A DNA stretch of 17,423 nucleotides from Candidatus Beckwithbacteria bacterium CG23_combo_of_CG06-09_8_20_14_all_47_9 (GTDB taxonomy: Bacteria; Patescibacteriota; Microgenomatia; UBA1400; CG1-02-47-37), in contig PCSQ01000124.1 in the NCBI GenBank assembly GCA_002772455.1, forward strand, positions 1 through 17,423. Reading direction: 5' to 3'. Position 1 is the first letter of the stretch, and each line of letters starts with the position of its first letter. Position numbers and translations under genes: made by a program. The notes below the pieces were generated by a model. It ran no database searches, had not been told where the DNA came from, and saw only the letters and a program-made list of their open reading frames with translations. Shown here in pieces: positions 1 through 7,588 of this stretch.

Positions 1-393
1 GTATTTACGGGTTAAGGTCCGGCCGTCATTAAGGCCGATCGTCGCCCGGAAAATCATCTCCGAAAGATTTTGGTGGTAGGTGCAGACATTGCCGGAGCAG
101 GTGCCGAACACCAGCTCTTTTTGGGTGTTGCCCAAAGCCGGATCGTGAGACCCGTCCACTCCTTGACCAACCTCACCGGCTTGATAGGTCAATAAATAAC
201 TCAAACTCTTGGCTTTGCCTAAATTAGTTAAAGTTAAAAGCAAGGCCTGCCGGTCACCCCGCAGTTTCAAACCGGTTCCCGGCAACGAGGCGTTAGCCGC
301 CACCGCTTTTCGGGCCGGCAGTTTTTTTCTGGCCTCGACGGGAGACGGAAACAGTAAAAAGATCACCAGCAATAAAATTATCATTAAGATCAT
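1..393 (-). CDS. Secreted protein of unknown function, C-terminus cut by window edge
   Basis: The minus strand is open from ATG at 393 to base 1 (131 codons, no stop), so the C-terminus lies outside the window. An in-frame TAA lies just upstream, so the start is ATG 393 or the in-frame ATG 384. The N-terminus is a clear signal peptide: a hydrophobic stretch (about residues 2-16), then PSPVEA, a plausible signal peptidase I site near residue 21. The mature part begins basic (RKKLPARKA) and then looks like a beta-rich extracellular domain, with a close cysteine pair in GTCSGNVCTYH (about residues 97-107) that could form a disulfide after export. I recognise no enzymatic motif. It is divergent from the gene at 412, with only 18 bases between the two ATGs. 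Coding status is supported by the signal peptide and uninterrupted frame; function is unknown. Confidence 0.75.
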   Translation of the reverse strand, partial: MILMIILLLVIFLLFPSPVEARKKLPARKAVAANASLPGTGLKLRGDRQALLLTLTNLGKAKSLSYLLTYQAGEVGQGVDGSHDPALGNTQKELVFGTCSGNVCTYHQNLSEMIFRATIGLNDGRTLTRKY

Positions 394-401
394 GATATAC
401 T
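393..401 (+). promoter_or_regulatory. Extended -10 promoter (TGATATACT) for the gene at 412; overlaps a divergent -10
   Basis: TG-N-TATACT fits an extended -10 element. Initiation about 7 bases downstream falls near 408, so the leader before ATG 412 would be about 4 bases. No convincing -35 was seen, which is common for extended -10 promoters. On the other strand the same bases read TATATC (399-394), with TTGACT 16 bases upstream, and could drive the divergent gene, probably from ATG 384. The call rests on motif reading only. Confidence 0.4.
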
Positions 402-411
402 TTTAAGTGGA

Positions 412-1023
412 ATGAAGTCAAAACAAATCAAGTGGATCGCGGCAGTCTTAATTTTCCTGGCAACCACCGCCTGGGCTTGGTGGCAATTAAAACCAAAAAA
501 CAAAGAAATCCCCCAGCAGGAAATCAACATTAAGCAGGCCGAAATTCCCCAGGCAGAAACCGTCACCTACGAAGATTGGTCGGGATTTAAGTTTGACTAC
601 CCCGATATTTTAACGATTAAAGAGGTCGAACTGGATAACCCCGAGGTTTACTCGTCCCTGGAAATTTCCGGCACCGACGGCAAACGGTTAATGATTCGGG
701 TCAGCGACACGCAAATGACTGACTTAGTTGAATGGCAAAAAAGTTTTAACCGGCAAAATTCCGTCAGAAAAATCGACCAAACCACCCTGGCGGATCTGCC
801 GGGCCTAAAACTGCAATACGGCGCCCCGGAAATGATGCTGACCGTGGTCATCGACAGCGGCGTGATTTACGAAATCAAAAATCAGGCCGATACCGGTTTT
901 TGGGACCGCACCCACAACGACCTGGTGGCCGGCTGGCAGTTTACTGCGTCGGCCGCCACCAATACGGCCGGCGGCGCCGGCACCAATGAAGCCGTCACCC
1001 TAGTTGAAGAAACTGTCGAATAA
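412..1023 (+). CDS. Membrane-anchored extracytoplasmic protein, PsbP-like fold possible
   Basis: A 203-residue protein. It starts with a basic MKSKQIK and one hydrophobic segment (about residues 8-24, AAVLIFLATTAWAWW), an uncleaved anchor or signal peptide. A charged linker follows, then a globular domain (about residues 48-180) beginning YEDWSGFKFDYPD. An aromatic-rich W-x-G-F-x-F-x-YP opening with later strand-like segments and a W-x-F near the end resembles small PsbP-type extracytoplasmic domains; this is an impression, not a motif-level proof. The C-terminal 20 residues are Ala/Gly/Glu-rich and probably disordered. It is the first gene of a tight + strand run; the Clp-type ATPase starts one base after its TAA, which suggests co-transcription and perhaps a shared envelope role. 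Confidence 0.7.
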   Translation: MKSKQIKWIAAVLIFLATTAWAWWQLKPKNKEIPQQEINIKQAEIPQAETVTYEDWSGFKFDYPDILTIKEVELDNPEVYSSLEISGTDGKRLMIRVSDTQMTDLVEWQKSFNRQNSVRKIDQTTLADLPGLKLQYGAPEMMLTVVIDSGVIYEIKNQADTGFWDRTHNDLVAGWQFTASAATNTAGGAGTNEAVTLVEETVE

Positions 1024-1024
1024 T

Positions 1025-3340
1025 ATGGGCCATCTTCCTCTCTTCTGGTACCGGGCAACGGTAATTTGGTGGCCGCGGCTGTTAAAAAACCTGACAATTT
1101 TCCTGGATAACCAATTGGCGGCCAGCGTTAATCTGCGGATGTTTTTTATTCCCATGTTCCAGGACACCAGTGTTTTAGGCCGGATCTTAAGCTTAATCGT
1201 CCGCGTTAGCCGCATCCTGATCGGTTCACTGGTTATCGGTTTAACCCTGACTGCCGGCTGTTTGTGGTTTTTATTATGGCTGGCAATTACCCCAATTTTT
1301 ATCTTGATTTGGCCGCTGGATATTCTCTTTCAGCTAATCAAGGGCCAATCTAATTTGACTCCGGAAACTAAAATTTTAATTAAACACAGCCGGAATGAGC
1401 CCAACATCCTCAAACAGCAACTGATCAAAGACAAAGCCGCCGCCAATTTGCTTAACCGCCTGGAAATCGCCCCGCCTGCCTTTACCGGTTTAACCGCTCC
1501 GCTAACCGTCGCCGACTGGCTCAAACTGGCGGCCCTGGAAATTTCCGGACCGGTGGCCCCGGCACACCTGATTTTAGCCATGCTCAAATTAAATCAGTGG
1601 CGCTGCCAGTTGGCGGCAACCACCTCTGCCTGGCTGGAAAAAATGAGGCGCTGGCAAAAAACGCCGTTTTTATGGGAAGCGGCTTATATTGTCCGGCCGA
1701 TCGGCGGGGTTGACCGCGGCCAGATCGGCATTCCCACTCCCACCCTTGACCGCTACAGCCTCGACTTAACCCGGGCCGCTCAAAAACATCAGCTGGCAGA
1801 AATGATCGGCAAAGGCAAAGCCGTGACTCAATTGGTCAAAATTTTGTCGCGGAAAAACAAACACAATGCCTTAATCATCGGCGAACCGGGCAGCGGCAAA
1901 ACCACCCTGGTCAAGGCTTTAGCCCAGGAAATTGTCCGCGGCGTGGGCGTTGCCAGTTTGCGTTTTAAACGCCTGGTAAGCCTCGATACCAGCCGCTTGG
2001 CCGCCGGGGCCGGCAGCGCCGAACTGACCGCCAGGATCGAACAGGTTATTGCCGAAATCAAAGCCGCCGCCAATATTATCCTGTTTGTCGATGAAGTCCA
2101 CCAAATGGCGATCGTTAACCAGGACCAGCCGGAAAGCAGTGATTTATTCCGGGCGCTGGAGCCGGTCCTGGACGAAGGCAGTTTTTTATTCATCGGGGCG
2201 ACGACAACCGAAAATTATAAAAAATATCTGGCCCCTAACGAAGCCTTTTCCCGCTTGTTTGAAACAATCGAACTGCCTGAAGCCTCTCCGGAAGAAACCG
2301 AACAATTACTGGAATATTTAGCCTGGCAGAGGGAACAAAGCGAGCGGGTCTTGGTTACCCGCCGGGCCATAACCCGGATCGTCGAACTGGCCGGACAATA
2401 CTTCCACGACCGGGTCCTGCCGGACAAAGCCGTTAATTTACTGGATGAAGCTGTGGCCCAAGTAACCACCAGCGGCAATAATTTAGTTACCTCGCAAACC
2501 ATCGACCAGCTGGTCACCGAAAAAACCAAAATACCGGTCATCGGCATCAGCCAAAACGAGGCGCAAAGTTTACTGCACCTGGAAGATAATCTCCACCGGC
2601 GGGTCATCGGTCAGGAGACGGCCGTCAAAGCCGTGGCCCAAGCGATCAGACGGGCGCGGACCCAGCTCAAAAATCCCGGCAAACCGATCGCCGGCTTTTT
2701 ATTCGCCGGCCCGACCGGGGTCGGCAAAACCGAAACCGCCAAAGCTTTGGCCCAGGAATTTTTCGGCAATGCCCAGGTCATGATCCGCCTGGACATGAGC
2801 GAGTTCCAAACCATGGAAAGCGTCGACCGGCTGCTGGAACTTTTAACCGATGCCGTCCGCCACCAACCCTATACCCTGGTACTGCTGGATGAAATCGAAA
2901 AGGCCCATACCAAAGTCATTAATTTATTTCTGCAGGTTTTAGACGACGCCCGTTTAACCGATCTAAACGGCAAGACCGCTGATTTTGCCAACACGATTAT
3001 CATCGCCACCACCAACGCCAAAAACCTGAAAAAGGCCTTTAGCCCGGAATGGCTGAACCGTTTCAGCGCCATTATCACTTTCGCCCGATTAAGCCCGGTC
3101 CAGATTGAAGCGGTGATTAAACTTAAACTCAAACTGCTGCAGCAAACCCTGGCCAAACAAGAAATCAAGCTGGAATTTGCCCCGCCGGTGGCCAAAATTT
3201 TAGCCAAGGCCGCTTTTTCCGACGAATGGGGCGGCCGCCAGGCTGACCGGATTATCCAAAATCAGGTCGAATCGGTCGTTGCCGAAAAAATCCTCAAAAA
3301 CGAAATTGTCAAAAATCAGCCATATTTATTTTCTTTATGA
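1025..3340 (+). CDS. Membrane-anchored Clp-type double AAA+ ATPase (ClpA/ClpC-like), pore loops not recognisable
   Basis: A 771-residue class I Clp/Hsp100 relative. I use ATG 1025, one base after the upstream stop; a TTG at 1004 in the same frame would overlap the previous gene. Residues about 62-105 form two adjacent hydrophobic helices, an unusual membrane hairpin. A Clp_N-like helical part follows (about 160-205, with [12 protein letters not shown]). AAA1 has Walker A GEPGSGKT (286-293) and Walker B ILFVDEVH (D356/E357). AAA2 has GPTGVGKT (562-569) and [11 protein letters not shown] (D622/E623), LNR after the sensor region and a GGR sensor-2-like motif. The [12 protein letters not shown] linker to VIGQE is short, with no coiled-coil middle domain. 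The D1 KYRG loop is replaced by GSAE, the D2 GYVG loop is deleted, and no (V/I/L)GF/L ClpP-docking loop is seen. ATP hydrolysis looks intact, but canonical threading into ClpP is doubtful. prfB overlaps its stop by 4 bases. Confidence 0.85.
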   Translation: MGHLPLFWYRATVIWWPRLLKNLTIFLDNQLAASVNLRMFFIPMFQDTSVLGRILSLIVRVSRILIGSLVIGLTLTAGCLWFLLWLAITPIFILIWPLDILFQLIKGQSNLTPETKILIKHSRNEPNILKQQLIKDKAAANLLNRLEIAPPAFTGLTAPLTVADWLKLAALEISGPVAPAHLILAMLKLNQWRCQLAATTSAWLEKMRRWQKTPFLWEAAYIVRPIGGVDRGQIGIPTPTLDRYSLDLTRAAQKHQLAEMIGKGKAVTQLVKILSRKNKHNALIIGEPGSGKTTLVKALAQEIVRGVGVASLRFKRLVSLDTSRLAAGAGSAELTARIEQVIAEIKAAANIILFVDEVHQMAIVNQDQPESSDLFRALEPVLDEGSFLFIGATTTENYKKYLAPNEAFSRLFETIELPEASPEETEQLLEYLAWQREQSERVLVTRRAITRIVELAGQYFHDRVLPDKAVNLLDEAVAQVTTSGNNLVTSQTIDQLVTEKTKIPVIGISQNEAQSLLHLEDNLHRRVIGQETAVKAVAQAIRRARTQLKNPGKPIAGFLFAGPTGVGKTETAKALAQEFFGNAQVMIRLDMSEFQTMESVDRLLELLTDAVRHQPYTLVLLDEIEKAHTKVINLFLQVLDDARLTDLNGKTADFANTIIIATTNAKNLKKAFSPEWLNRFSAIITFARLSPVQIEAVIKLKLKLLQQTLAKQEIKLEFAPPVAKILAKAAFSDEWGGRQADRIIQNQVESVVAEKILKNEIVKNQPYLFSL

Positions 3341-4386
3341 AAGCCAAATTAGACGAATTGGCCATCCGCCTGGAAAAACTGCTGATCCTGGGGAATTTTG
3401 ACGCCAAAAAGCAGACATTGGCTAAACTAAAAACCAAAAGTGAAGCTCCCGGTTTATGGCAGGACCAAACCAAGGCTAAAACTATCCTGAAGCAGTTAAC
3501 TGATTTACAAACCGAAGTCGATAATTTACAACAGCTTCTGGACAAAATTAACTCCGCCCGGGAAATCGTCGATGCCGTCAACGAAACCGACCTTAATCAG
3601 CTGGAGTCTGAACTGACCGCTTTAGAAAAAATCAAGTGGCTGTCCGGGCCGTACGACCGGGGCAGCGCAATTGTCTCCATTCATGCCGGCCAAGGCGGCG
3701 CCGAGGCCATGGATTGGGCCGAAATGTTAAAACGGATGTATTTAAGGTATTGCCAGGGTAAAGGCTGGTCCACGGAAATTACTAACGAAAGCCCGGGCGA
3801 AGAGGCCGGGATAAAAACCGTCACTTTTACGGTTGACGGCACCCTGGCTTACGGCTATCTCCGGCGGGAGCGCGGCACCCACCGGCTGGTCCGGCTCTCT
3901 CCTTTCAACGCCAACAACCTGCGCCAAACCTCGTTCGCCCTGGTCGAAGTCCTGCCGCTGCTGCCCGATGAAGCCAAAGAGATTGAGATTAAAGACGACG
4001 ATCTGGAAATCAGTTTCTCCCGGGCTTCCGGTTCCGGCGGGCAAAACGTCAACAAGGTTTCCACCGCTGTCCGGCTCAAGCACTTGCCGACCGGGATCGT
4101 GGTCGAGTGCCAAACCCAAAGGTTCCAGGAGCAAAACCGCAAGACTGCCTTGAAAATTTTAACCGCTAAGCTGTGGGCCATCGAAGAAGCCAGGCGGGAA
4201 CAGGAAATCAGCCGGCTCAAAGGCAAACATCAACCGGCATCGTGGGGCAGTCAAATCCGCTCTTATGTACTCCAACCATACAAACAGGTGAAAGACCTGC
4301 GGACCAATCATGTGGAAACCGACCCAACGGCCGTTTTAAACGGGAAATTAGACGGGTTGATTGAAGCGGCGCTGGCTTTGGGGTAA
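3337..4386 (+). CDS. prfB: Peptide chain release factor 2
   Basis: A 349-residue class I release factor. The catalytic GGQ (residues 234-236, in [11 protein letters not shown]) triggers peptidyl-tRNA hydrolysis. The codon-recognition tripeptide is SPF (188-190, RLSPFNANN), which identifies RF2 (UAA/UGA) rather than RF1 (PxT). The N-terminal helical domain and the RF2-type C-terminus ([23 protein letters not shown]) are complete, and length is close to the usual ~365. The start ATG overlaps the TGA of the Clp gene (ATGA), implying translational coupling. Unlike many bacterial prfB genes it has no in-frame TGA requiring a +1 frameshift; the frame is continuous, though the homologous site still carries GGGGAATTTTGAC. 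A working UGA-reading RF2, with TGA stops on neighbouring genes, argues for the standard code. Confidence 0.97.
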   Translation: MKAKLDELAIRLEKLLILGNFDAKKQTLAKLKTKSEAPGLWQDQTKAKTILKQLTDLQTEVDNLQQLLDKINSAREIVDAVNETDLNQLESELTALEKIKWLSGPYDRGSAIVSIHAGQGGAEAMDWAEMLKRMYLRYCQGKGWSTEITNESPGEEAGIKTVTFTVDGTLAYGYLRRERGTHRLVRLSPFNANNLRQTSFALVEVLPLLPDEAKEIEIKDDDLEISFSRASGSGGQNVNKVSTAVRLKHLPTGIVVECQTQRFQEQNRKTALKILTAKLWAIEEARREQEISRLKGKHQPASWGSQIRSYVLQPYKQVKDLRTNHVETDPTAVLNGKLDGLIEAALALG

Positions 4387-4389
4387 ACT
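4361..4389 (+). promoter_or_regulatory. Candidate promoter of the ftsEX operon
   Basis: TTGAAG (4361-4366) is followed after exactly 17 bases by TAAACT (4384-4389), both 4/6 or better to the sigma-70 consensus. It lies in the last codons of prfB. Initiation about 7 bases past the -10 falls at 4396-4397, next to ATG 4398, so the transcript would be nearly leaderless. It would drive the small membrane protein, ftsE, ftsX and hydrolase genes separately from prfB. Confidence 0.45.
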
Positions 4390-4397
4390 GTAGCTAT

Positions 4398-4844
4398 ATG
4401 ATCCAACCATTAAATCTAAACGGCGAACCCGTTACTCCCAAGAAATCTCTGCCGGTTAAACTACTGGCCGGGTTAGTCATGATTATTATTGCCGGCGTCT
4501 TATCCGGCTATGGCTTATTTAACCTGAAAAGAAACGGGGCCGGACCGAAAAAATTAAGAACCGAAGTCACCGGTACAGCCGCGGTCGGCGAAAGCTACGG
4601 CGTCGCCGATACTAAGGTCTTTACCGACTCGGCCGAAGGCGAAGTTACTGCCGGCGGCGTTGACGGCGAAGGTTCACACCATTTAATCCGTGAGGGCGGC
4701 GAATCCCAATACGTTTACCTGACTTCCTCGATTATTGACCTGGACCAATTTGTCGGCCGGAAAGTTAAGGTTTGGGGTCAAACCTTCCAAGCCCAAAAGG
4801 CCGGTTGGCTGATGGACGTCGGCCGCCTGGAAATCGTCCAATGA
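4398..4844 (+). CDS. Small single-pass membrane protein, possible OB-fold-like C-terminal domain
   Basis: A 148-residue protein that I do not recognise as a named family. Residues 1-20 are cytoplasmic and polar, about 21-45 form one hydrophobic segment (LLAGLVMIIIAGVLSGYGLF), and the rest is probably outside. The extracytoplasmic part is Gly/Glu-rich, then ends in a strand-rich segment (YVYLTSSIIDLDQFVGRKV, then KVWGQTF and GWLMDVGRLEIV) whose pattern of 'lvGkkVkVwG.....GwlmDV..LEv' suggests a small beta-barrel such as an OB fold. That reading is inference. It lies directly before ftsE and overlaps it (ATGA), so it is likely translated with FtsEX and could be a lineage-specific accessory to the division complex. 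It has a candidate promoter of its own at 4361-4389. Confidence 0.7.
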   Translation: MIQPLNLNGEPVTPKKSLPVKLLAGLVMIIIAGVLSGYGLFNLKRNGAGPKKLRTEVTGTAAVGESYGVADTKVFTDSAEGEVTAGGVDGEGSHHLIREGGESQYVYLTSSIIDLDQFVGRKVKVWGQTFQAQKAGWLMDVGRLEIVQ

Positions 4845-5524
4845 TCGTTTTTGAAAAAGTCTCCAAACAATTTAGTGACTCCACGACCGCTCTGGACCGG
4901 GTCTCTTTCCAAATTAAAACCGGCGAGTTTGTGTTTTTAATCGGTCCGTCGGGCGCGGGTAAAACTTCGGTCATGAAACTATTGCGGCGGGAAATATCTC
5001 CCAGCGGCGGCACAATCATAATCGAAGATAAAAATTTGAACGCCATCCCCAAAAAAGACATTCCGGCGTTAAGACGAAGCCTGGCTATGTGCTATCAGGA
5101 CTTTAAATTATTAAACGACCGGACGGTAGCCGAAAACATAGGTTTAAGCCTGGAAATTGCCGGGGTGGCCGAAGAGAAAAAAAATGACCTGGTCAAAGAG
5201 GTGTTAAAAAAAGTCGGCCTGGAGAAAAAGGGCAATTTTTTTCCGGTTCAACTATCCGGCGGCGAACTGCAGCGGGTCGGCATCGCCCGGGCCATCGTGG
5301 CTAATCCTAAAGTAATTTTAGCCGACGAGCCCACCGGCAACCTGGACCCGGAAGCCGCGTTTGATATCTTAAAACTGCTTAAGGAAATCAATTTAGCCAA
5401 GACGACCGTCATCGTCGCCACCCATAACGTGGAGCTGGTCAACAAATTTAAAGAACGGGTGATCGAACTAAAGCACGGTCAGATTATCCGCGATGCCAAA
5501 AAGGCCAAATATGCCAATGAGTAA
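4841..5524 (+). CDS. ftsE: Cell division ATP-binding protein FtsE
   Basis: A 227-residue ABC ATPase. I start it at ATG 4841, overlapping the upstream TGA; an in-frame TTG at 4772 would add residues unlike FtsE. Motifs in order: Walker A GPSGAGKT (35-42), Q-loop in CYQDFKLLNDRTVAENI (Q86), ABC signature LSGGE (138-142), Walker B VILADEPTGNLD (D162/E163) and H-loop ATHN (H195). The (F/Y)QDFKLL-DRTV-EN block is characteristic of FtsE as opposed to LolD/MacB-type ATPases. FtsE works with FtsX at the septum to control peptidoglycan hydrolases through ATP-driven shape change. The order ftsE, ftsX, coiled-coil hydrolase supports this pathway. All catalytic residues are present. Confidence 0.95.
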   Translation: MIVFEKVSKQFSDSTTALDRVSFQIKTGEFVFLIGPSGAGKTSVMKLLRREISPSGGTIIIEDKNLNAIPKKDIPALRRSLAMCYQDFKLLNDRTVAENIGLSLEIAGVAEEKKNDLVKEVLKKVGLEKKGNFFPVQLSGGELQRVGIARAIVANPKVILADEPTGNLDPEAAFDILKLLKEINLAKTTVIVATHNVELVNKFKERVIELKHGQIIRDAKKAKYANE

Positions 5525-6383
5525 AATCTTCACCCAAATCCGCCGCAGTCCGTTCCAGGCCTTGGCCGGAATCATGATTACCACTTTAACATTGCTGGTA
5601 ATTTCTGTTTTTACCTTGATTTCTTTCGGCTCGCTTAAAATTTTAAAATATTTTGAGTCGGCCCCCCAAGTCATCGCTTTTTTCAAACCGGGGGAGGACT
5701 TAACCGATATTGCTATTGCCAATATCCGGGCTCAATTGGAATCAAGCGGCCGGCTGAACCAGTTCCGCTATGTTTCGACCCGCGAGGCAGAAGCGATTTA
5801 CAAAGAAAAAAATAAAGACAACCCCTTGCTTCTGGAGCTGGTCGATTATAATATTCTGCCGGCTTCGATCGAAATTTCCGGCAAAACTTTGGACGATTTA
5901 CCCTTGCTGCGCAATCTGCTGATCGGCCAGGAAGGGGTCGAAGACATTGTTTATTACGAAGACATTGTCCAAAGCCTCTCCAGCTGGATTAATAACATCA
6001 AAGGGTTCGGCGCCGGCGTTATCGGTTATTTGACCATTGAGTCTATTTTGATAATTTTGGTGATCGTCGGCCTGCAAATTGCCAGCCGGCGGGAAGAAAT
6101 TGATATCTTAAGGCTTCTGGGGGCCACCCCTTGGTTTATCCGCCTGCCCTATATTCTGACGGCAGTCGCTTACGGCCTACTCGGCAGTTTTATTGCTTGG
6201 GGGCTATCTTATTTACTCCTGCTTTACTCCACTCCATGGTTGGCCCAATGGCTGCAAGACATTCCTTTACTCCCCGTACCGGTGTGGTTTATGTTCTTGC
6301 TTTTGGGCGGAGAGCTGATGTTTGGGGCGCTCATCGGTGCGGTCGGCAGCTTAGTGGCTACCCACCGTTTTTTAAAGGAATAG
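5511..6383 (+). CDS. ftsX: Cell division protein FtsX
   Basis: A 290-residue permease-like partner of FtsE. I use ATG 5511, which has an AAAAAGG Shine-Dalgarno-like stretch (5498-5504) at good distance; ATG 5517 or 5493 are alternatives. It overlaps ftsE by 14 bases. The N-terminus (FTQIRRSPFQALAGIMITTL) is the usual short cytoplasmic helix running into TM1 (about 20-42). A large extracytoplasmic loop (about 45-165) holds the FtsX ECD with VIAFFKPG, YVSTREAEAIYKEKN and LPASIEI. Three more TM helices follow (about 175-200, 218-245 and 262-285), with the conserved cytoplasmic REEIDILRLLGATPWFIR between TM2 and TM3. The ECD is the expected docking site for the coiled coil of the hydrolase encoded next. 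Length and topology are normal for FtsX. Confidence 0.93.
   Translation: MPMSKIFTQIRRSPFQALAGIMITTLTLLVISVFTLISFGSLKILKYFESAPQVIAFFKPGEDLTDIAIANIRAQLESSGRLNQFRYVSTREAEAIYKEKNKDNPLLLELVDYNILPASIEISGKTLDDLPLLRNLLIGQEGVEDIVYYEDIVQSLSSWINNIKGFGAGVIGYLTIESILIILVIVGLQIASRREEIDILRLLGATPWFIRLPYILTAVAYGLLGSFIAWGLSYLLLLYSTPWLAQWLQDIPLLPVPVWFMFLLLGGELMFGALIGAVGSLVATHRFLKE
6374..6379 (+). promoter_or_regulatory. Shine-Dalgarno AAAGGA for the M23 hydrolase gene
   Basis: AAAGGA lies 7 bases before ATG 6387, inside the last codons of ftsX (stop TAG 6381-6383). It is one of the few clear Shine-Dalgarno sites in the window. It shows that internal operon genes can use SD initiation although operon-leading genes appear to have almost no leader. 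Confidence 0.5.
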
Positions 6384-6386
6384 TTC

Positions 6387-7538
6387 ATGCGCACGATTAT
6401 TGTCCTCTGGCTATTACTGATAGCGGTTACTTCTGTCGTTCTGGCGGCCGATAACTGCATCGGTATCTCAGATTTAGACGAAAAAGTTACTTGCTACGAA
6501 AGAAAAATTCAGGAAAACCAGGGCCGGCAAAAAACCCTGGCCGGCACAATTGCCTATCTGGATAATAAAACGAAACTGACCCTGTCCCAAATCGAAAAAA
6601 CCGAAACTGACATTAAAACCCTGGAAGAAGAAGTCAATGTTTTAACCGTAAAAATCAGCAACCTGGACATAAATTTAAGCGATGTCTCCCGGCTGCTGAT
6701 CGCCCGCGTGGGCGAAGCTTACAAGCGGCATTCCGTCAACCCGACCCTGCATTTATTGACTGCCGGCGGCTTGACTGATTTCCTGGAACGGGCCAAGTAT
6801 CTCAAAGCCGCCCAGCAAAACGACCAAAAACTTCTTTTGGAAATGCAGCAATCACGCAATTTAAGCCAGCAGCAAAAAGAGTTAAAAGAACAAAAACAAA
6901 CCGACTTGGAAAATTTAAAAAAACAGCTGGCCACTCAAAACGCTTCCCTGCTGCAGCAAAAATCGGTCAAAACCAATTTACTGGATCAAACAAAAAACGA
7001 CGAGCAAAGATACCAGCAATTGCTGACGATTGCCAAGGCCGAATACCTGGCCATTCAGGACATTATCGCCCATAAAGGCAAAGAGACTGCGGCCGGGCAC
7101 GTTGATGCCGGCGATAAAATCGCCAGCATCATTCAGGGAGCCTCCTGTAACTCCAACGGTACCCATGTCCACTTTATTGTCAGTGAAAACGGTGCCGCCA
7201 AAAATCCGTTTGACTGGTTAAGCGGTAGCGTTGATTGGGTCGACAATTCCGACGGCGACCAATTTAATCCCCACGGCAATTGGACCTGGCCGATTAAATC
7301 TAAGGTTAAATTTAACCAGGGTTATGGCGTGACTTCGTTTGTCCAAACCTATCACTGGTACCCGTTTCATAACGGCATTGATATTAACAGCGAATCAGCC
7401 AACACCGTCATGGCGGTTAAACCCGGGACTTTATATAAAGGCAGTTACATTGGCTGGAATGGCTGCACCTTACCCTATGTTCGCGTCGATCATGACGAAA
7501 ACAGCCTGGAAACGCTTTACCTGCATGTGATCTATTAA
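6387..7538 (+). CDS. Secreted coiled-coil M23-type peptidoglycan hydrolase (EnvC/PcsB-like), peptidase domain apparently circularly permuted
   Basis: A 383-residue exported protein. Signal peptide: residues 1-20, with VVLA before ADN. Residues about 28-235 are a long Gln/Lys/Leu-rich coiled coil with a central VGEAYKRH...LLTAGGLTDFLER segment typical of EnvC/PcsB-like FtsEX effectors. The C-terminal part carries M23/LytM signatures in unusual order: first VDAGDKIASIIQG, GTHVHF (H260, H262) and NGAAKNPFDWL, normally the end of the domain; then WTWPI, GYG, HNGIDI (H328, D332), VMAVKPGT and LYLH (H380), normally the beginning. All five zinc and catalytic residues expected from LytM are thus present, so activity is likely. 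A clear SD precedes the start and it directly follows ftsX, so FtsX probably recruits it. The gene ends three residues after H380. Confidence 0.85.
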   Translation: MRTIIVLWLLLIAVTSVVLAADNCIGISDLDEKVTCYERKIQENQGRQKTLAGTIAYLDNKTKLTLSQIEKTETDIKTLEEEVNVLTVKISNLDINLSDVSRLLIARVGEAYKRHSVNPTLHLLTAGGLTDFLERAKYLKAAQQNDQKLLLEMQQSRNLSQQQKELKEQKQTDLENLKKQLATQNASLLQQKSVKTNLLDQTKNDEQRYQQLLTIAKAEYLAIQDIIAHKGKETAAGHVDAGDKIASIIQGASCNSNGTHVHFIVSENGAAKNPFDWLSGSVDWVDNSDGDQFNPHGNWTWPIKSKVKFNQGYGVTSFVQTYHWYPFHNGIDINSESANTVMAVKPGTLYKGSYIGWNGCTLPYVRVDHDENSLETLYLHVIY

Positions 7539-7544
7539 TACGGC

Positions 7545-7588
7545 AATCTATATCTATCCAGTACGGCCGTTTAGATCAGGTATAGATT
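7545..7588. promoter_or_regulatory. 44-bp imperfect palindrome A at the 3' end of the PaaX-like gene
   Basis: The site is centred on ACGGCCGT (7563-7570, axis between 7566 and 7567). Its outer arms, AATCTATATC (7545-7554) and GGTATAGATT (7579-7588), pair at 9 of 10 positions about the same axis. It covers the convergent junction between the M23 gene and the PaaX-like gene, including the latter's stop and last codons. No T-run follows the arms, so it does not look like a simple intrinsic terminator. A related palindrome lies at the other end of the gene (8348-8393). Confidence 0.55.

Noticed and set aside
209..406. A 65-codon + strand open frame
   Set aside because: It lies antisense to the N-terminal part of the secreted protein read from 393 on the minus strand, which has a clear signal peptide; the + frame has no recognisable protein character.
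1004..1024. TTG start extending the Clp ATPase upstream
   Set aside because: It would overlap the preceding gene and add seven residues with no family support; ATG 1025 follows one base after the upstream stop.
3339..3401. Active +1 programmed frameshift in prfB
   Set aside because: The frame that ends at TGA 3399-3401 has no credible start codon, and the main frame is open from ATG 3337.
4772..4840. TTG start extending FtsE upstream
   Set aside because: The added residues are unlike FtsE, while ATG 4841 gives the normal FtsE N-terminus and a typical ATGA overlap.
7539..7588. Intrinsic terminator between the convergent M23 and PaaX-like genes
   Set aside because: The arms are AT-rich with a long imperfect interior and no T-run on either side; similarity to the promoter-side palindrome favours a protein-binding site.
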